DNA of 64,000 nucleotides from Talinum fruticosum. Taxonomy: Eukaryota > Streptophyta > Magnoliopsida > Caryophyllales > Talinaceae. The stretch spans positions 6,869,001 through 6,933,000 of the forward strand of contig JAITYX010000012.1 in assembly GCA_021018815.1 (NCBI GenBank). The letters are read 5' to 3'. Made by a program: the position numbers and the translations under genes. Shown here piece after piece: positions 24,788 to 36,650 of this stretch; the stretch's first letter is position 1; each line of letters starts with the position of its first letter. Under the pieces are notes generated by a model. It did no database searches and was not told the origin of the DNA. It saw only the letters and a program-made list of their open reading frames with translations.

Positions 24788-25950
24788 TATAGGAACCACG
24801 GCCTGCGGCCCCACCGAGACTGGACCAAGCTTCCCCACAAATTGCTTGGCGTTTTAGAAAGCTTTAAAGAATGATTTAGGGTTTTAAAGATGGATTTTAG
24901 AAGGTGGGGATGAGTCATTTATTAAGACTCCGAATTTTATTAAATCGATTTAAAGATGAATCAAGTAAAGTTGAATAGCGGTTTTATTAACCATTTTATT
25001 TTAGTAATTATTTTTAGGAGTCATGGGATATTATTTCTTAACCGAAAAATCAAGATTAGGGTTTCTATTTCTACCGTGAGGCTCGAGGACCAAACTAGTG
25101 TGAAAACAGCTGGTTTGGACCCGAGCCCGCCTATTGACCACATGATACAGGAGGTAGATCGCACCCGGTGGTGGCTGTTGCTGGCCGGAGTTCAAGGCCG
25201 AGACAGTCAGCCTCGACCTCCGGCCTCGGCTAGGCACATCAGGAATCCTTTTTTCTACTATTCAATCGGAAATAGCCGGCAAGTAGTGCAATAGAAATAA
25301 ATCGAAAAAGGGAGTCGCCAGTCGGTTTTTAAGAGAAAAAACTAACAAAAACATAAAGTAAAAATTTGCTCTCAATCTTAGTACGGGAAAAACTAAGATC
25401 GAAAAAGGCTAAAAATGACTCCATCGGTCTAGAATCAAGAATTGGATTTAGAGGTGAGGGTATGAAACATAGTGTAAGCCCTTCCGTTCCACCCATCCGA
25501 ATATGGCCATTACTAGTTCAAGTAGTGAATTTAAATGACGTACTACATACAAGCACATAACATGCTAAGCGAAATTAAAAGGAACGAAACATAATTATGA
25601 AAGCGATAAAGGCGTAAATAAAGAAAGCAAAAGAAAAGCGAAAAAGAAAAAGAAAGTGAGAAATCTAAAAGATTACATCGGGCGGGAAGGAATTAAAAGC
25701 GATACATCATTTGTCCACAATACGTAAAGCAATAAAGAGAACGTAAATAAAATAAATCGTTGTGGGGATTGAATTCGTGCCCTCAGGTTGTCCCACCTGC
25801 TGATTTGGATCTCAATCTGGATCCGATGATTCAACGGTGGCAAACGACGAGGGCTTTTTGTGCGTTTTCGTGGAGATATGACCGATGGAGTTTAGGGATC
25901 GGATGTAGAGAGTACGATGGAAGTAGAAAAGGAATAGGTTGAAAAGGGAC
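24788..25950 (-). mobile_element. LTR 5, truncated (3' part only)
   Basis: It aligns with LTRs 1-3 from their 3' end up to a gaataggttgaaaagggacc stretch, then stops near 25,950. The missing part is all of U3 and the TATA box. The terminal CA has mutated to TA. This is the upstream end of the chain on the minus strand. Confidence 0.8.
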
Positions 25951-26614
25951 CAAGAAATACTTGCAAGCATACTACTTATAATAAATAAACATTGTTCTAA
26001 AGAGGCAAAACTAATCCTCCTTCTTTTATTCAAAACTCCTAAGAGTCCAAGTCCTAATCTATTTTCACTTTCTTTCCCTTAGGATCGCTTGACTTAGCTT
26101 CTTCATCTTGGGTGCGTTTCTTTAGTTCTTGGATTCAGCGGGCCTTCCTTTCTTCGGTTTCTTTAGCTTCGGTTTCTCTTCAACGAGCGCGTGCAGCCAT
26201 CCGAGGTTTACTTCACGAATTTACATAGGGCGGCAGCAAGGACGGTTTCTTCAGATTCATCTCTCCGAGTCTCGGTGTCTTTCGTCATTTGGGATCCACT
26301 TTTATTATCCACTCTAGATAATAGGGAGAAACAGTGGTGTTCGCAACTCCTTCAGGTGTCGGCAAGTGTGCAGGAGTTAGCGGCTTCGCGGACCTCTCCA
26401 ATATTCGAGCCACAACCAATCAAATATGTTTGAATTCAAATGGCTTAATCTATTAAAAATATTAAAGTGCACTAGTTATACGAGTTGTATTTTTGGTCAA
26501 GTGAATATAACTAGTCATATCTTAAATAACATACTTTTGTCGGTAAAAATAATATCACTATAACGTAAAATTTTAATGTTATAATTAAAAATAATAATTT
26601 TAGTTTACTATAAA
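25951..26614. other. Unassigned sequence beside the array
   Basis: On the minus strand 26,030-26,200 reads as a short glutamate- and lysine-rich stretch (RETEAKETEERKAR) broken by stops, which could be a gag tail of another retroelement. The rest, 26,400-26,610, is AT-rich with nothing recognisable. Confidence 0.35.
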
Positions 26615-27923
26615 TGTAACACCCCAAAACACCCCCGGGAGTATTACATCGCCGAGTTCCTTAAAGGAACTCCCAAGGCTCTTCTACGGTGTTGGTTTGG
26701 TTGTCTAAACTCAACTTAAAGATAATATCGGTGGTTTTCCCAAAAGAATCCGAGATTCTCTCGAAAATTTCGGCGAGTTTCGTTTGTAACATGGACTAAC
26801 CCATAGGCTTAAAGCCTTAAAACTCTGCATGAAGAGCATAAAATAACTCAACGAACCACACGCTCGGAGTATACAACTCAACAGACCACACGCCGAAGTC
26901 CAACCAATCATGCTATAAAACTCAAAACAATGTAAAGGTTACAATATACATTTGGTACACCTATATGCACTAAATTACAAGTACAATACCGAGAAGTATA
27001 AGAAATGCATATTCTTGACTTGAATCGCTCAGCACGCATCAAACAAGCAATCGGCTGAGTCCGAAATATGCTAAGGGTAAATCATACTCCTGAAGTGTAC
27101 CCGCAACACCGGGAGGGAACGGGGCAATTTGTGGGGGTGAGCAATAAACCACGGGCTCACCGGAGTCTTATACCCTTAAATTGGAAATTCTTTACACATA
27201 ATATTCATAATAGTGAAATCTGCGAAAACATAATAGTGTAATACAAATCTATATACTTTTCACTCGAAATCTCTTGCAATGAAAAGATCATGACTCGTTA
27301 ATCACTTAAAAGCACAGCTTCACATTCACGACCAATTCTTTTGGGGTTGAATCAACATTCTAGGCCTTCGAGGACTCGAACTAGCACTTCTTTAATTCAG
27401 GGGCGACCCCGACAAAAGGCTCTCGGGACCATTCTTCTAGGAAGTCTTAGAGCGGGCATCCTGCCTCTACAAGACCCCTATTAGAACCCTTCCCTCGAAG
27501 TCTCTCGCTGGGCGTTCCCAGTTCGAACCCTTCGGTATGCTAAACAATCCGTAGCCGATCGATTCAAAACAATTTGCACATTCTCATTCATCACATTCAC
27601 TTTACGAGCTTTCTCAATCAATTTAGTATCAAGGAAGGCATGACACCACGTGTCACCCTTATAAATTCACTTTCTCAAATAAGTTTTGCTTCTTTAAAAC
27701 ACATTCACGTTCGGAAGGCGGTTCACAAGAAGTTGCATTCAAGAATCATTTCACGTAAAATACAAAACTCCTTTCGAAACTTCTTTTGAGCATCACGTAA
27801 AGCAATCACATAGTACAAATAATCACCATTCAATGCAAGCAATCATTCTCCACTCTTTTTCAACTATATCTTTCTCAGTCCCTCACTTTAGTAGTATTGA
27901 TTTCTTTTCCGAGCCACAATAAC

Positions 27924-30087
27924 TGTTAAGCTTGTCGTACAGACAACAAATTAAACCACTACTTAAACTTATAATAAACAATATAGCAAGGGCAAGTAGG
28001 GATCGAATCCACGAGGAAAGATATGATAACATGCAAGTTTTAATCTAATTAAATTTACTACTCTTAAAAACAAAATAGAAAATATAAATTAAAATCAATA
28101 AATAAAATTCATAGAAAATTATCTAATAACTAAATAAATAATTTATACATAATAATAAAACTACAATATCCCAGAAATATTTTTGTATATTTTTAGAACA
28201 ATTAAAACAGAAAACTAAAGCAGAAAATAAACAAATTCTAAAACAGAAAATTAAATAAGTAAAATTCTGCACTAAAATAATTACGAAAATAAATACTAAA
28301 ATTACCCAGAATAATAATACTAATTTTCTAAACCTAACCAGACCCTAAAAATATAAAAACAAAATTTAAAATCTAATTTACGAATTTATTTTATTAAAAA
28401 CCTGCAGTAATTAAATTCAAGAATTAAATCTGAAAAAATATCAAATTAATTCCAAAAATTATAAAATTTAATCACAGCAAACTAGGACTCTATCTAAACC
28501 CTAAAAGAAAATAAAACAAGAAAAATAACAAAAGAAACTATTTTTAAACTAATTTCTAACAAACTGACTCAAAAATAATAAACACTAACAGAAAATTAAT
28601 TCTGAAAATTAAAATATATAAAGACTCAAAATTAAATTAAAATAAAATTACTAAAACTAACCTAAAATACTGATCTTTAGGGGGTAACGAAATTAATAAT
28701 AAAAGACTATATATTTATAAATAAAAATTGACAAACTAAAGAAAATAACTAAAAAGCAAACAAATAATTATCAAAGATAGCAAATTTATAAAAACACTTA
28801 GTATAATCTACATCCACCATGCAAATTATTATTTATCATTAACACACAAATTGATCTACCCATGAGCTAAACTGTAGAAGACAACCACTAGCGGATCTTC
28901 CCCGTTTTTCCTTAGTTATTAGTTTACTTAGGCCTAGCCCTAATATAAACCCTACTAATATTGATAACCCTAGCACTAGCACTAGAATTTAATCAAATTA
29001 GAGCATTAAGTATTAGAAAAACATCATCTAGCACCTAATAACCAATCTACTAGCAAATTGATTTAAGAAGGATCTATGATAATTTCCTAATTAAAAGAGA
29101 TGGGTATGAGCCATCCATGATTAACTAGGGTGATACTTATGTCTAAAAGATCAAGCAATTACGTACTTAAACCCTCTAAACTATCACATGAATTTATATA
29201 AAACTAAATAGCGTGCACTCTAATTAATTAGACATAAATTCATAAACATTAAACACAAATTATCATAGAATCATGGATCAAATCAATAAGACAATAAAAA
29301 TCAAAACTTTGTTTCAAAATAAATAATTTAACATGGCTTCAATGAGATTATACTAAGTATAAGAAAAACTACTCACACATAATGTAATTTAAAACATGTA
29401 AACTAAATAAAACTAGCATCTTTAGTATTAATCTATCAATAAAAACTCAATCTTTTCTAATAAAAATTACAAAACTAAATTATACTACCGATATTAGTTT
29501 CTTTGACCCGGGAAGATGAAGAAGATGATGATGGAATGTGGCTGGCTGGGCAGCGGACAGCAGCAGCAGCAAGGGGCAGCAGCGGCAGCAGCCAGGTTCA
29601 GGCGGCAGGTGCAGCGGCTGGCTGGTGGTGCAGCGGCGGCAGCAGTGGTGGCTGGGCAGCAGGTGCAGGCGGCAGCAAGCAGTGGTGGCTGCAGTGGACA
29701 GCAAAGGCAAGAGGTGGTGATTGTGTGTGGGTGCCTTCCCCAGTCTCTCTCCATGATGATAATAAGTAGTATATATAGGGTGAAAGAGTTAGGGTTTATT
29801 TCTCTTTCTTCTCTTCTAAGTTTCCCTTTTCTATTCCACTTAGGATTTCCTAAAATATAATATCCTAAAATAAATATTTTATTACATATTATATTTATGG
29901 ACCGACTTCATATATTTTCTTGGATGCTTGTCGGTAGCTAAAAATCCACTTTTAACGACTTTTCTTCTCTTCCCCACTTTATTCGATAATTACCTATAAA
30001 TAGACAAAATAGAATAAATTAGATAAAATAAACTATATAATATAAACTCAATAACTACTAAAAATACGTATAAAATACGACTTAACA
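27924..30087 (+). mobile_element. Nested TG...CA element, probable solo LTR (2.16 kb)
   Basis: The ends TGTTAAG and CTTAACA are exact inverted copies. They are flanked by a 5-bp duplication ATAAC at 27919-27923 and 30088-30092. The interior is very AT-rich apart from a CAG/GGC-rich block at 29,556-29,720. TATATATAGGG at about 29,768-29,778, followed by a TTAGGGTTT and CT-rich stretch, looks like a plus-strand TATA box and leader, which suggests plus orientation. No protein-coding frame is credible. Confidence 0.72.
29556..29720. repeat. CAG/GGC-rich low-complexity block
   Basis: Imperfect CAG, GCAG and GGC triplets give Gln/Ala/Gly-rich open frames on both strands. There is no homology or start context to support a gene. 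Confidence 0.7.
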
Positions 30088-32049
30088 ATAACCACAAGTA
30101 CATATCACCTAAATCAATGTTTCTACTTTTCACAATTCATTCTCTTCACCTCCATTCCTCACTTTATGTCTCTACTTTGTGAATCCAATTTGTTTGCTCA
30201 CGTCTCAACTTTCCTCAACTCCCTGTCTTTACTCCAATTCCTCAACTTAACCTTACCATTCCCTGCCTCAAATTCCCGTTGTATGTCTCTAACTCATTAC
30301 TTAACTCTTACTCGTCCGTCCTTAGTTATGTAACTCTTAATCACTTTTCCATTATTCAGTTTCCGTTACCTTCGCTTATCTTCACGCTCGGTTCAACCTC
30401 GAGGATTTAAATATACTTCAAACATAATTAATCTCACGATCACCCATTTCTCACTTACATATCCCAATTGCGCATCACTCAATACGAATTCATAATTCTC
30501 TTTATACTTCGATCCACCATTCCCCAATGTTCGTATTAGCTCTTTAATACCCGGGTTTAAGAATCTCTAAGACTTATATAACTCATAATTCATATCAATG
30601 TCCCAACTCTTCATCCTTAATAGCTAACCAAAACTTCAATATTACTCTTTTGACCTATGCAATCTAACCTCTTCGAATCATCATGTTCCAATTCAACCTT
30701 AAGTAACTATTAAATCTCTTTGAAGTTCCCAATTTAATTCTACTATTTAACCCAAGTAACTCCTTTCATTTCATGATTCAGCCATCTCAATTCTCTAGAT
30801 CCATTCTAAGATCTTATTTCACTCTTACACAACGACTAGGTCCGTTCCGCAATACGGATACTCGAAATTCACAACAAATTCAATAATCACAAGTACACAT
30901 TCAACATTCATAATAAATCCATTTGGGTTCGAAATTACTAATAGTTTAGAGTATAAGACTACCCACCTCGGATTCTCGGTTTTGGAATTGATCGAATTGC
31001 TTGTTGTCCCCGCTCTCGTGTTCGGTTGTGTTTGGTTTCGGGGACTCTCACTTCCTCTTGCTTCGGTTCGCCGGTTCCGGTTTCTGCCGCCCCTCGATCC
31101 AGCCCTCACGCGTTCGCCGCCGATCTTTCCCCCTTGCCACTCGTTGCTTTTCCCGGTCCCGGCCCCTTGGACTTTCTCGCGCTCTCGCTCTCTGTCCCTA
31201 CTCCGCCCCGCCCCTTGCTCTGCAGCGAGTCTCTCACTTTCTTCCTCGCTCGCCGCCTATTAGCATCGCCGGTCATCACTTTCTTGGTCCGCGGTGGTCG
31301 TCGACCACCCCTCGGTCTCCTCGACCCCGGCACCACACGCCTTATCTTTCTCTCTCTGCGCTCGGTCCTCCCTCTTCCCTTCTTCCTTCGCTCTGTTTCT
31401 CTTCTCTTTTGCCTTCCCGACCCTTCGCTTTCCCTTCGCCCACCGGTCGCCGAGCGAGCCACGAGCCACCGGCCTCCTCTCGGTCTCTCCCGCTCTCTCC
31501 CTCCCTTCCTCTCTCGTTTCCTGGTCGCTCTTCGCTGCTCGGGCTCCACTGAGCCTTCTTTGCTTCCCTCTCTTCCACCACCTAATTTGGTTGGTTAATG
31601 ATCCTTATTGGACCCCAATTTTGATTTCTATCTCATTTCTCCACTTAAACCAAAACCCACCTCTTCATTTCCTTTTTATTCATCTTTTTCCTTTTTCTCT
31701 TGCTAAACGTAATAATAACTAAACCCACAATTTATCTTTCTCATCTCTTCATAGTTCAACCAAAGTAATCACCGGCCCATATACGACAAGTCCATATCTC
31801 CTCCCTTCCGTCCTCTTTTAATACGCCGACCACGGCAATTCCTAATCACCAAACGGTTTAACCTAGATAGAAAAGGAGGCAATTCCCTTAATTTAATTTA
31901 TTCAACAGCAGCCTCCAAAGGGATACTAAAGTAATATGTCCGGCCGTAAATAAAATCAGTCACTTAACCCCTCTAGTCTGCGGGGATAATACTCAATAAT
32001 TCTATGCTTTCCAGCTACTTTTCCTTAAAATTTTGGGTATTATAATAAA

Positions 32050-33170
32050 TTTTTAATTCTCTTTTATTTGAAATTGTTTTAGTTGTACTTAAATCGTAGT
32101 ACCTAGGATGGACAATGAGTCTCGTTTAAAATGGAGTTAAAATTTTTTCTACAGAATAAAATAGGTCGGTTGAGTGTACCAAGGTCAACCCTTTCTCGAT
32201 CTGTTTTGAAATGGACTAAATATGCACAAAAACCTTCTCGGTATAACAAAAGAGGTGAAATAAATATATAAACCTTAAACAAATCATAACAGAATAACTC
32301 ATTATTGTTCGACCCATTATTGACCTAACATTTCATTGGTCTTATTTAAACGGGTTAAGCGGTCAAGCCATTGGACTTAATAGGGTCTTCATCCAAGCAT
32401 CATAATGAAAGTTTTGAATATTTTGAATATTCTTTTTAGAAAATACAAATACGATACTTTTTTGTAAAACTATGGACAATTTTAAGAAAGAAAAATGTGT
32501 TGGGTTTTTATAATTAATAAAAGAAAAATAACTTATCAAAAAGGCGCTCTCAACTCGTTGGGTTAATCCGAAACTCGTATAACTCGATATAGGACCGTCC
32601 GTATTTTACACAAACTCGAAATACACCCGACTCGTATTTTATCCGAACTCAAATACACTCGAACCCTATTTTACTCATTTTACTCACCCGCTCGAATTGA
32701 TAGATTGTTGATCCATTAGGTTTCTCTAATATAGAGGGTCCAATAGATGTCCAAGCTTACCATATAAAAAAAATTAATCTTATTAATTTTCCAATTTGTT
32801 CTTTATTAGCCATATTATTTGTTGTATCAGTATATGGTTGAATTGTGATGTGCAAACTTGACGGTGCCCTTTTATCAACTTCATCCGATATTAAATTTAA
32901 CAATACACAATATGAGATATTAAAATCGTACAACAGCCTAACTTTTCAAAGCCAAATATTCTGAAAGCGATAGTTTGCAGTCATTTTCACCTATTTTACC
33001 TTTTGAACTAAGTTTACTTTATCGTCTTTCAGATGTAATTGGCGGAGTTTTAATGCTTTAGTTGCTTGCAAAAGGCTAGCACAAGGTTTTTCTTATATAT
33101 ATGGCTCTCGGGTCAGTTGCGACCTCATGTTTGATGAAGTAAAAAGCAAGTTCAATTTACTGTCCTTAAT
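32050..33170. other. AT-rich intergenic sequence
   Basis: I find no gene, RNA or clear repeat boundary. A stretch at 32,545-32,700 repeats aactcg and cgaatt words (period-like but irregular), probably an old repeat. Confidence 0.4.
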
Positions 33171-33171
33171 G

Positions 33172-34284
33172 TAGCGTTTGGTTGGATATAATGCAATAAG
33201 GTTGTAATGTAATCAATTATGTAATATAATTAATATACAATATAATGGGACAACAATTACATTATTATGTTCGGTTATATAAAAAGTGAAATTTAATTAC
33301 AAAGGTAATGGATTATTTCAATGGCAAAAATATTAATTAAATTATTATAGTAGAGATAAGTGTTATCTACATAAAAATTGAAGCTACATATATTTAGGTT
33401 TAAACTTTTTAAAAATATTTTCTATCAAATAATTAAGTTTTGTTTCTTTTGTGGCAAATATCAACTATATTATTCTAATGACAATAAATATCGTAATAGA
33501 GATAAATTTTATTGACATGAAAATATTTTAAATTTGAAATCATATTTGAGGTTTTTAAAATCTTTTCTATCATATTTTCTAATTTTAAATTTTTTGGTGG
33601 CAAGAAAGACCAACTGAATTATTCTAGTGGCGATAAATGTTTATCATAGTGAAGATAACTCGTTATCCAAATAATAAAATTTTAAACTCTACATTTATCT
33701 TTGAGCTTTTTTTAATCTCTTCTATCATCATATAATTAAAATTTTGAGATTTTTTCATTGATAAAAAATACCAACTGAAATTATTTTATTGATGATAAAC
33801 ATTTATTGAATTAAAGATAAATGTTGACAAGTCAAAAAAATTTTGATCTAAAAAATTTAATTTGAGCTTATTTTATCTTTTTAATTAAATAGTTAAATTT
33901 TGAATCCAAAATATTAAAGTTGATTTTTTTTCTTAATGATCAACCGATCATTTCATATATTAAGATAATAGAAGAAAAAAATCAAGCTCATTCTTAAATG
34001 GATAAATTTTTTGCTTGCCAAGGAAGAGAGAGAAAAAGGATATGGAATAGAGAGAGGGGGAGAGAAAGAATTATTACAAATGTATTAAAATTTGATCACA
34101 AATATGGATGTAATGATGATTGTTTAGTAAATATCTAAGTAATTGTAATTGCATAAGTAGAGGTTAATGTAATTACAATGTAATTTTGATTGCATTATAA
34201 AGTTGTAACCAAATATGGTAATGTAATCACCATTACCAATTTGATTATATTACCACTTTGATTATATCCAACCAAACATGCCCT
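33172..34284. mobile_element. Non-coding TIR element (about 1.1 kb)
   Basis: The ends are inverted copies built around GTTTGGTTGGATATAAT (left from about 33,174; right, complementary, ending about 34,283). The interior has no coding capacity. It contains about four degenerate repeats of roughly 150 bp, each with a accaactgaattattc / gataaatgttta-like core, near 33,330, 33,460, 33,610 and 33,770. The target duplication is not clear, so I do not assign a superfamily. Confidence 0.6.
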
Positions 34285-34676
34285 AAATGTCCTAATTGTT
34301 GTGACTTGAGTTAGGCTAACCTACGTGGTCTTCTATTAGGTCTCTTTAGCTCTCTAACACGGTGCTTTCTGTTATTCATAAATAACTAAAAAGATAGCCC
34401 AAGTTAGCTTAATTATGGGGCTAAGGTTGTATCACATACGCAAGCTTGATTATCTCCTTTTGCTACATTTGCGTTTTGTGTAACTCTTGAGTAGGTTTTT
34501 GCCACTTCTGCACCTCTTTGTAAAGTCCTAAGGCTTGATACGTCACAAATCACAATCCAACCGAGTGTCCCCACCCTTTTTTTTCCCGCTTTTTCTAGTG
34601 ACACCATAATTATGCAGCACATAGCAACACACAACAGAAATAATGTCCAACGAGTTGAGATCAGCATGTTTCAATA

Positions 34677-36058
34677 AAGTCTTGTGTGAGAGCGTCTCAC
34701 GTTAGCTTATTGTGAGACGGGGATGGCACGTTATCTATTCCCCCTTCTTTCTCCTCACGTTCATCATTCATATTTCATTCATCTTCCGTTGATCATTAAC
34801 AAGAAATTCGTTTATCTTTCGTTCATCGTTTATTGCTCATTTTTGCATCATCTTTCTACTTTCTACTTCTATAGTCTCATCATCTTCCAACTTTCTACTT
34901 CTATCACTGCATTATTGTCGGATGTTCACGAGTCTTGTGTTTGAATTTTTCGCTATAATCGTTATCGTTTTGCTTGAAGATATTTGTCCATCGCAGATAA
35001 TATATTGATTTATTGTGATATTCGTTCATCGTTGATCCGTTGCGATGGAAATGATGATCGTGGAAAAAGCACCGAGCATACTCATGGAGGAATCTATGGC
35101 GGAAAGAAGTAAAGATATTGCGATTTTTGTTTTATAAACCCTAATAATTTAGGAGGACTAACTTTTCTAAACATTCGAAGTATGTTAATACTACTATTAA
35201 TAGCTTGTGTGTACGACTATTTATGATTAGTGCATGTAATAAACTAACCGTGGCTGCCATAACAGTATTTATAGGACTAATAATATTATGTATGTGTGAT
35301 TAATTATATTTGGAACTATTTACGTTATGTAATATACTACTATACAACTAATTATATATTGCATATAAGACTATTCAAAAAGTATTCGTCTATTTAGCAC
35401 GTGTGGCCATTTGAAAGTAGATTAAATATGACTAATAATATTATAGTTGGATGACTAATAATAGTCAAAGTTGTTAAGCTATTTTATATAATATGTTATT
35501 ACGAAATAATAATATCTACTATAACAATTTAAAGTATATTCATGTGTTAAAACAAATGTAACAACGGAAATGCATATATATGACTAATAATATTAGTATT
35601 ACCAATGGATGACTAATAATATATGACCCTTCTCTATTTCATGTAACATGTTACTATACGAATAATAATGTTTTTGGATGTATGACTATTTATGTTACTA
35701 TTATTTGACAAGTTGTTACTCGTTTAGTATATCATTATATGACTAATTGTGTTGCATATATGCTCGTTGTTGTTGAAGTTGAAAACCAAGAACCTTACGA
35801 GCATGATTGAATCACACGAGCCTTACGAGTATGATGATGGACGTGCGTTTGAAGGAAGCCTTGAACGAGTTGGACTGTGATTATGATTGAGGTGAAGAAT
35901 TTTGGAAAAGAAGAGAACTTTCCTATTTTTAGTTTTTAAATTTTGGAGAGAGAGCGTATGTTTCACTCTTTATTTCAACTGCGTAAATGTTTTTTTAAAA
36001 ATTGCCATGTAAACCATCTTACGATTAGTTATCATGAGACGGTCTCATATAAGAATTT
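34677..36058. mobile_element. Non-coding TIR element with GAGACGGTCTCA-type ends (about 1.4 kb)
   Basis: The left end (gtgtgagagcgtctcac... tgtgagacgg) and right end (gagacggtctcatataag) are imperfect inverted copies over about 45 bp. The core itself is nearly palindromic. The interior at 35,150-35,780 repeats gactaataatatta-like words many times. Similar ends are common in plant non-autonomous DNA elements, in my recollection especially in Caryophyllales. Confidence 0.6.
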
Positions 36059-36059
36059 G

Positions 36060-36650
36060 TAAGCATGTTTTGTACACCCTTGAGCAGCAGTTAGGTTAAC
36101 ATTTACCGAAGTCTCATCCGAGATCTTTTTCTCAATAAAAACGGCAATTGACTCGTGGTTTCACTGGTTGAACCAAGTCAAACTCCTAATGTCACCAGTC
36201 CAGCTGGCTCTTGATAGTTATGTCGTGAACTTGATCTCGAGCAAGTCCTTGATTAAACCGGCTCGATCCAAACCCATTCTTGTAATACAGTAAACCAAGC
36301 ATTTCAGTAACAACAAATCCTTTAAATCAAGCATCTTTCAAAACATGATCACTATTCACTTAGTCGGTTACATTGGTTGCAGGGAAATGGATTAGTTGCT
36401 AGCAAAATCAAAAACATAATTACATGGATTTGAATTAGCTTGGAAGGAAAAATGGATGTGGCGAGTATTGTGCCTAAATTCTGAACAATAAAAGCCAGAG
36501 CAGCTAAATGCATATGATAACATGGCAAAATTTTCAATTTTTGTACATCCCCATGTTGACTGAATAAGCTCTGAAAGGCAAAATTTCCCAGGACAATCAA
36601 AATTGTGCTTACCAAGCCAGTGCAAGCAAGCATCAAGCCCAAGATCAATC
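36060..36650 (-). other. 3' flank and probable 3' untranslated region of the AAA-ATPase gene
   Basis: The region follows the gene's stop codon on the minus strand. Small open frames occur but none is credible. I see no clear poly(A) signal that would fix the transcript end. Confidence 0.4.

Larger units (their letters stand above)
1..25950 (-). mobile_element. Tandem chain of non-autonomous Tat/Ogre-like Ty3/gypsy LTR elements
   Basis: The same blocks recur in the same order, read on the minus strand: LTR, primer-binding site, leader with AT-rich minisatellite, gag relic, 3' region with 45-bp minisatellite, purine tract AAAGTGGG, next LTR. LTR 5' ends lie at 5540, 11742, 18142 and 20414, so the repeat period is about 6.2-6.4 kb with one short copy. 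The gag relic resembles the gag of the Tat/Ogre relic at 60-62 kb on the other strand. No protease, reverse transcriptase or integrase is visible between gag and the 3' region, so these are internally deleted, non-autonomous elements. Shared LTRs at each junction suggest unequal recombination between LTRs. The left end lies outside the window and the right end is truncated near 25,950. Confidence 0.88.
26615..32044. mobile_element. Large TG...TA element, probably a solo LTR, with a nested insertion
   Basis: It starts TGTAACACCCCAAAA and ends TTTTGGGTATTATA, imperfect inverted ends that fit an LTR whose last CA has become TA. ATAAA at 26610-26614 and 32045-32049 is a candidate 5-bp target duplication, though it is AT-rich and could be chance. 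Subtracting the nested element leaves about 3.26 kb, within the range of long plant Ty3/gypsy LTRs. There are no gag or pol frames. The C/T-rich stretch at 30,980-31,720 gives long open frames by composition only. Confidence 0.6.

Noticed and set aside
29480..29860. Gln/Ala/Gly-rich open frames on both strands
   Set aside because: They come from a CAG/GGC low-complexity block in a transposable element and have no support as genes.
31001..31722. Overlapping open frames of 140-190 residues on both strands
   Set aside because: They are produced by C/T-rich composition inside a probable solo LTR. Several frames are open at once and the predicted proteins are low-complexity Ser/Leu/Pro or Arg/Glu with no domain.
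34413..34667. Minus-strand 84-residue frame starting like a signal peptide (MLISTRWTLFLLCVAMCC)
   Set aside because: The start looks secretory, but there is no cysteine pattern, family match or transcript signal. It abuts a transposable element end, so it is probably chance.
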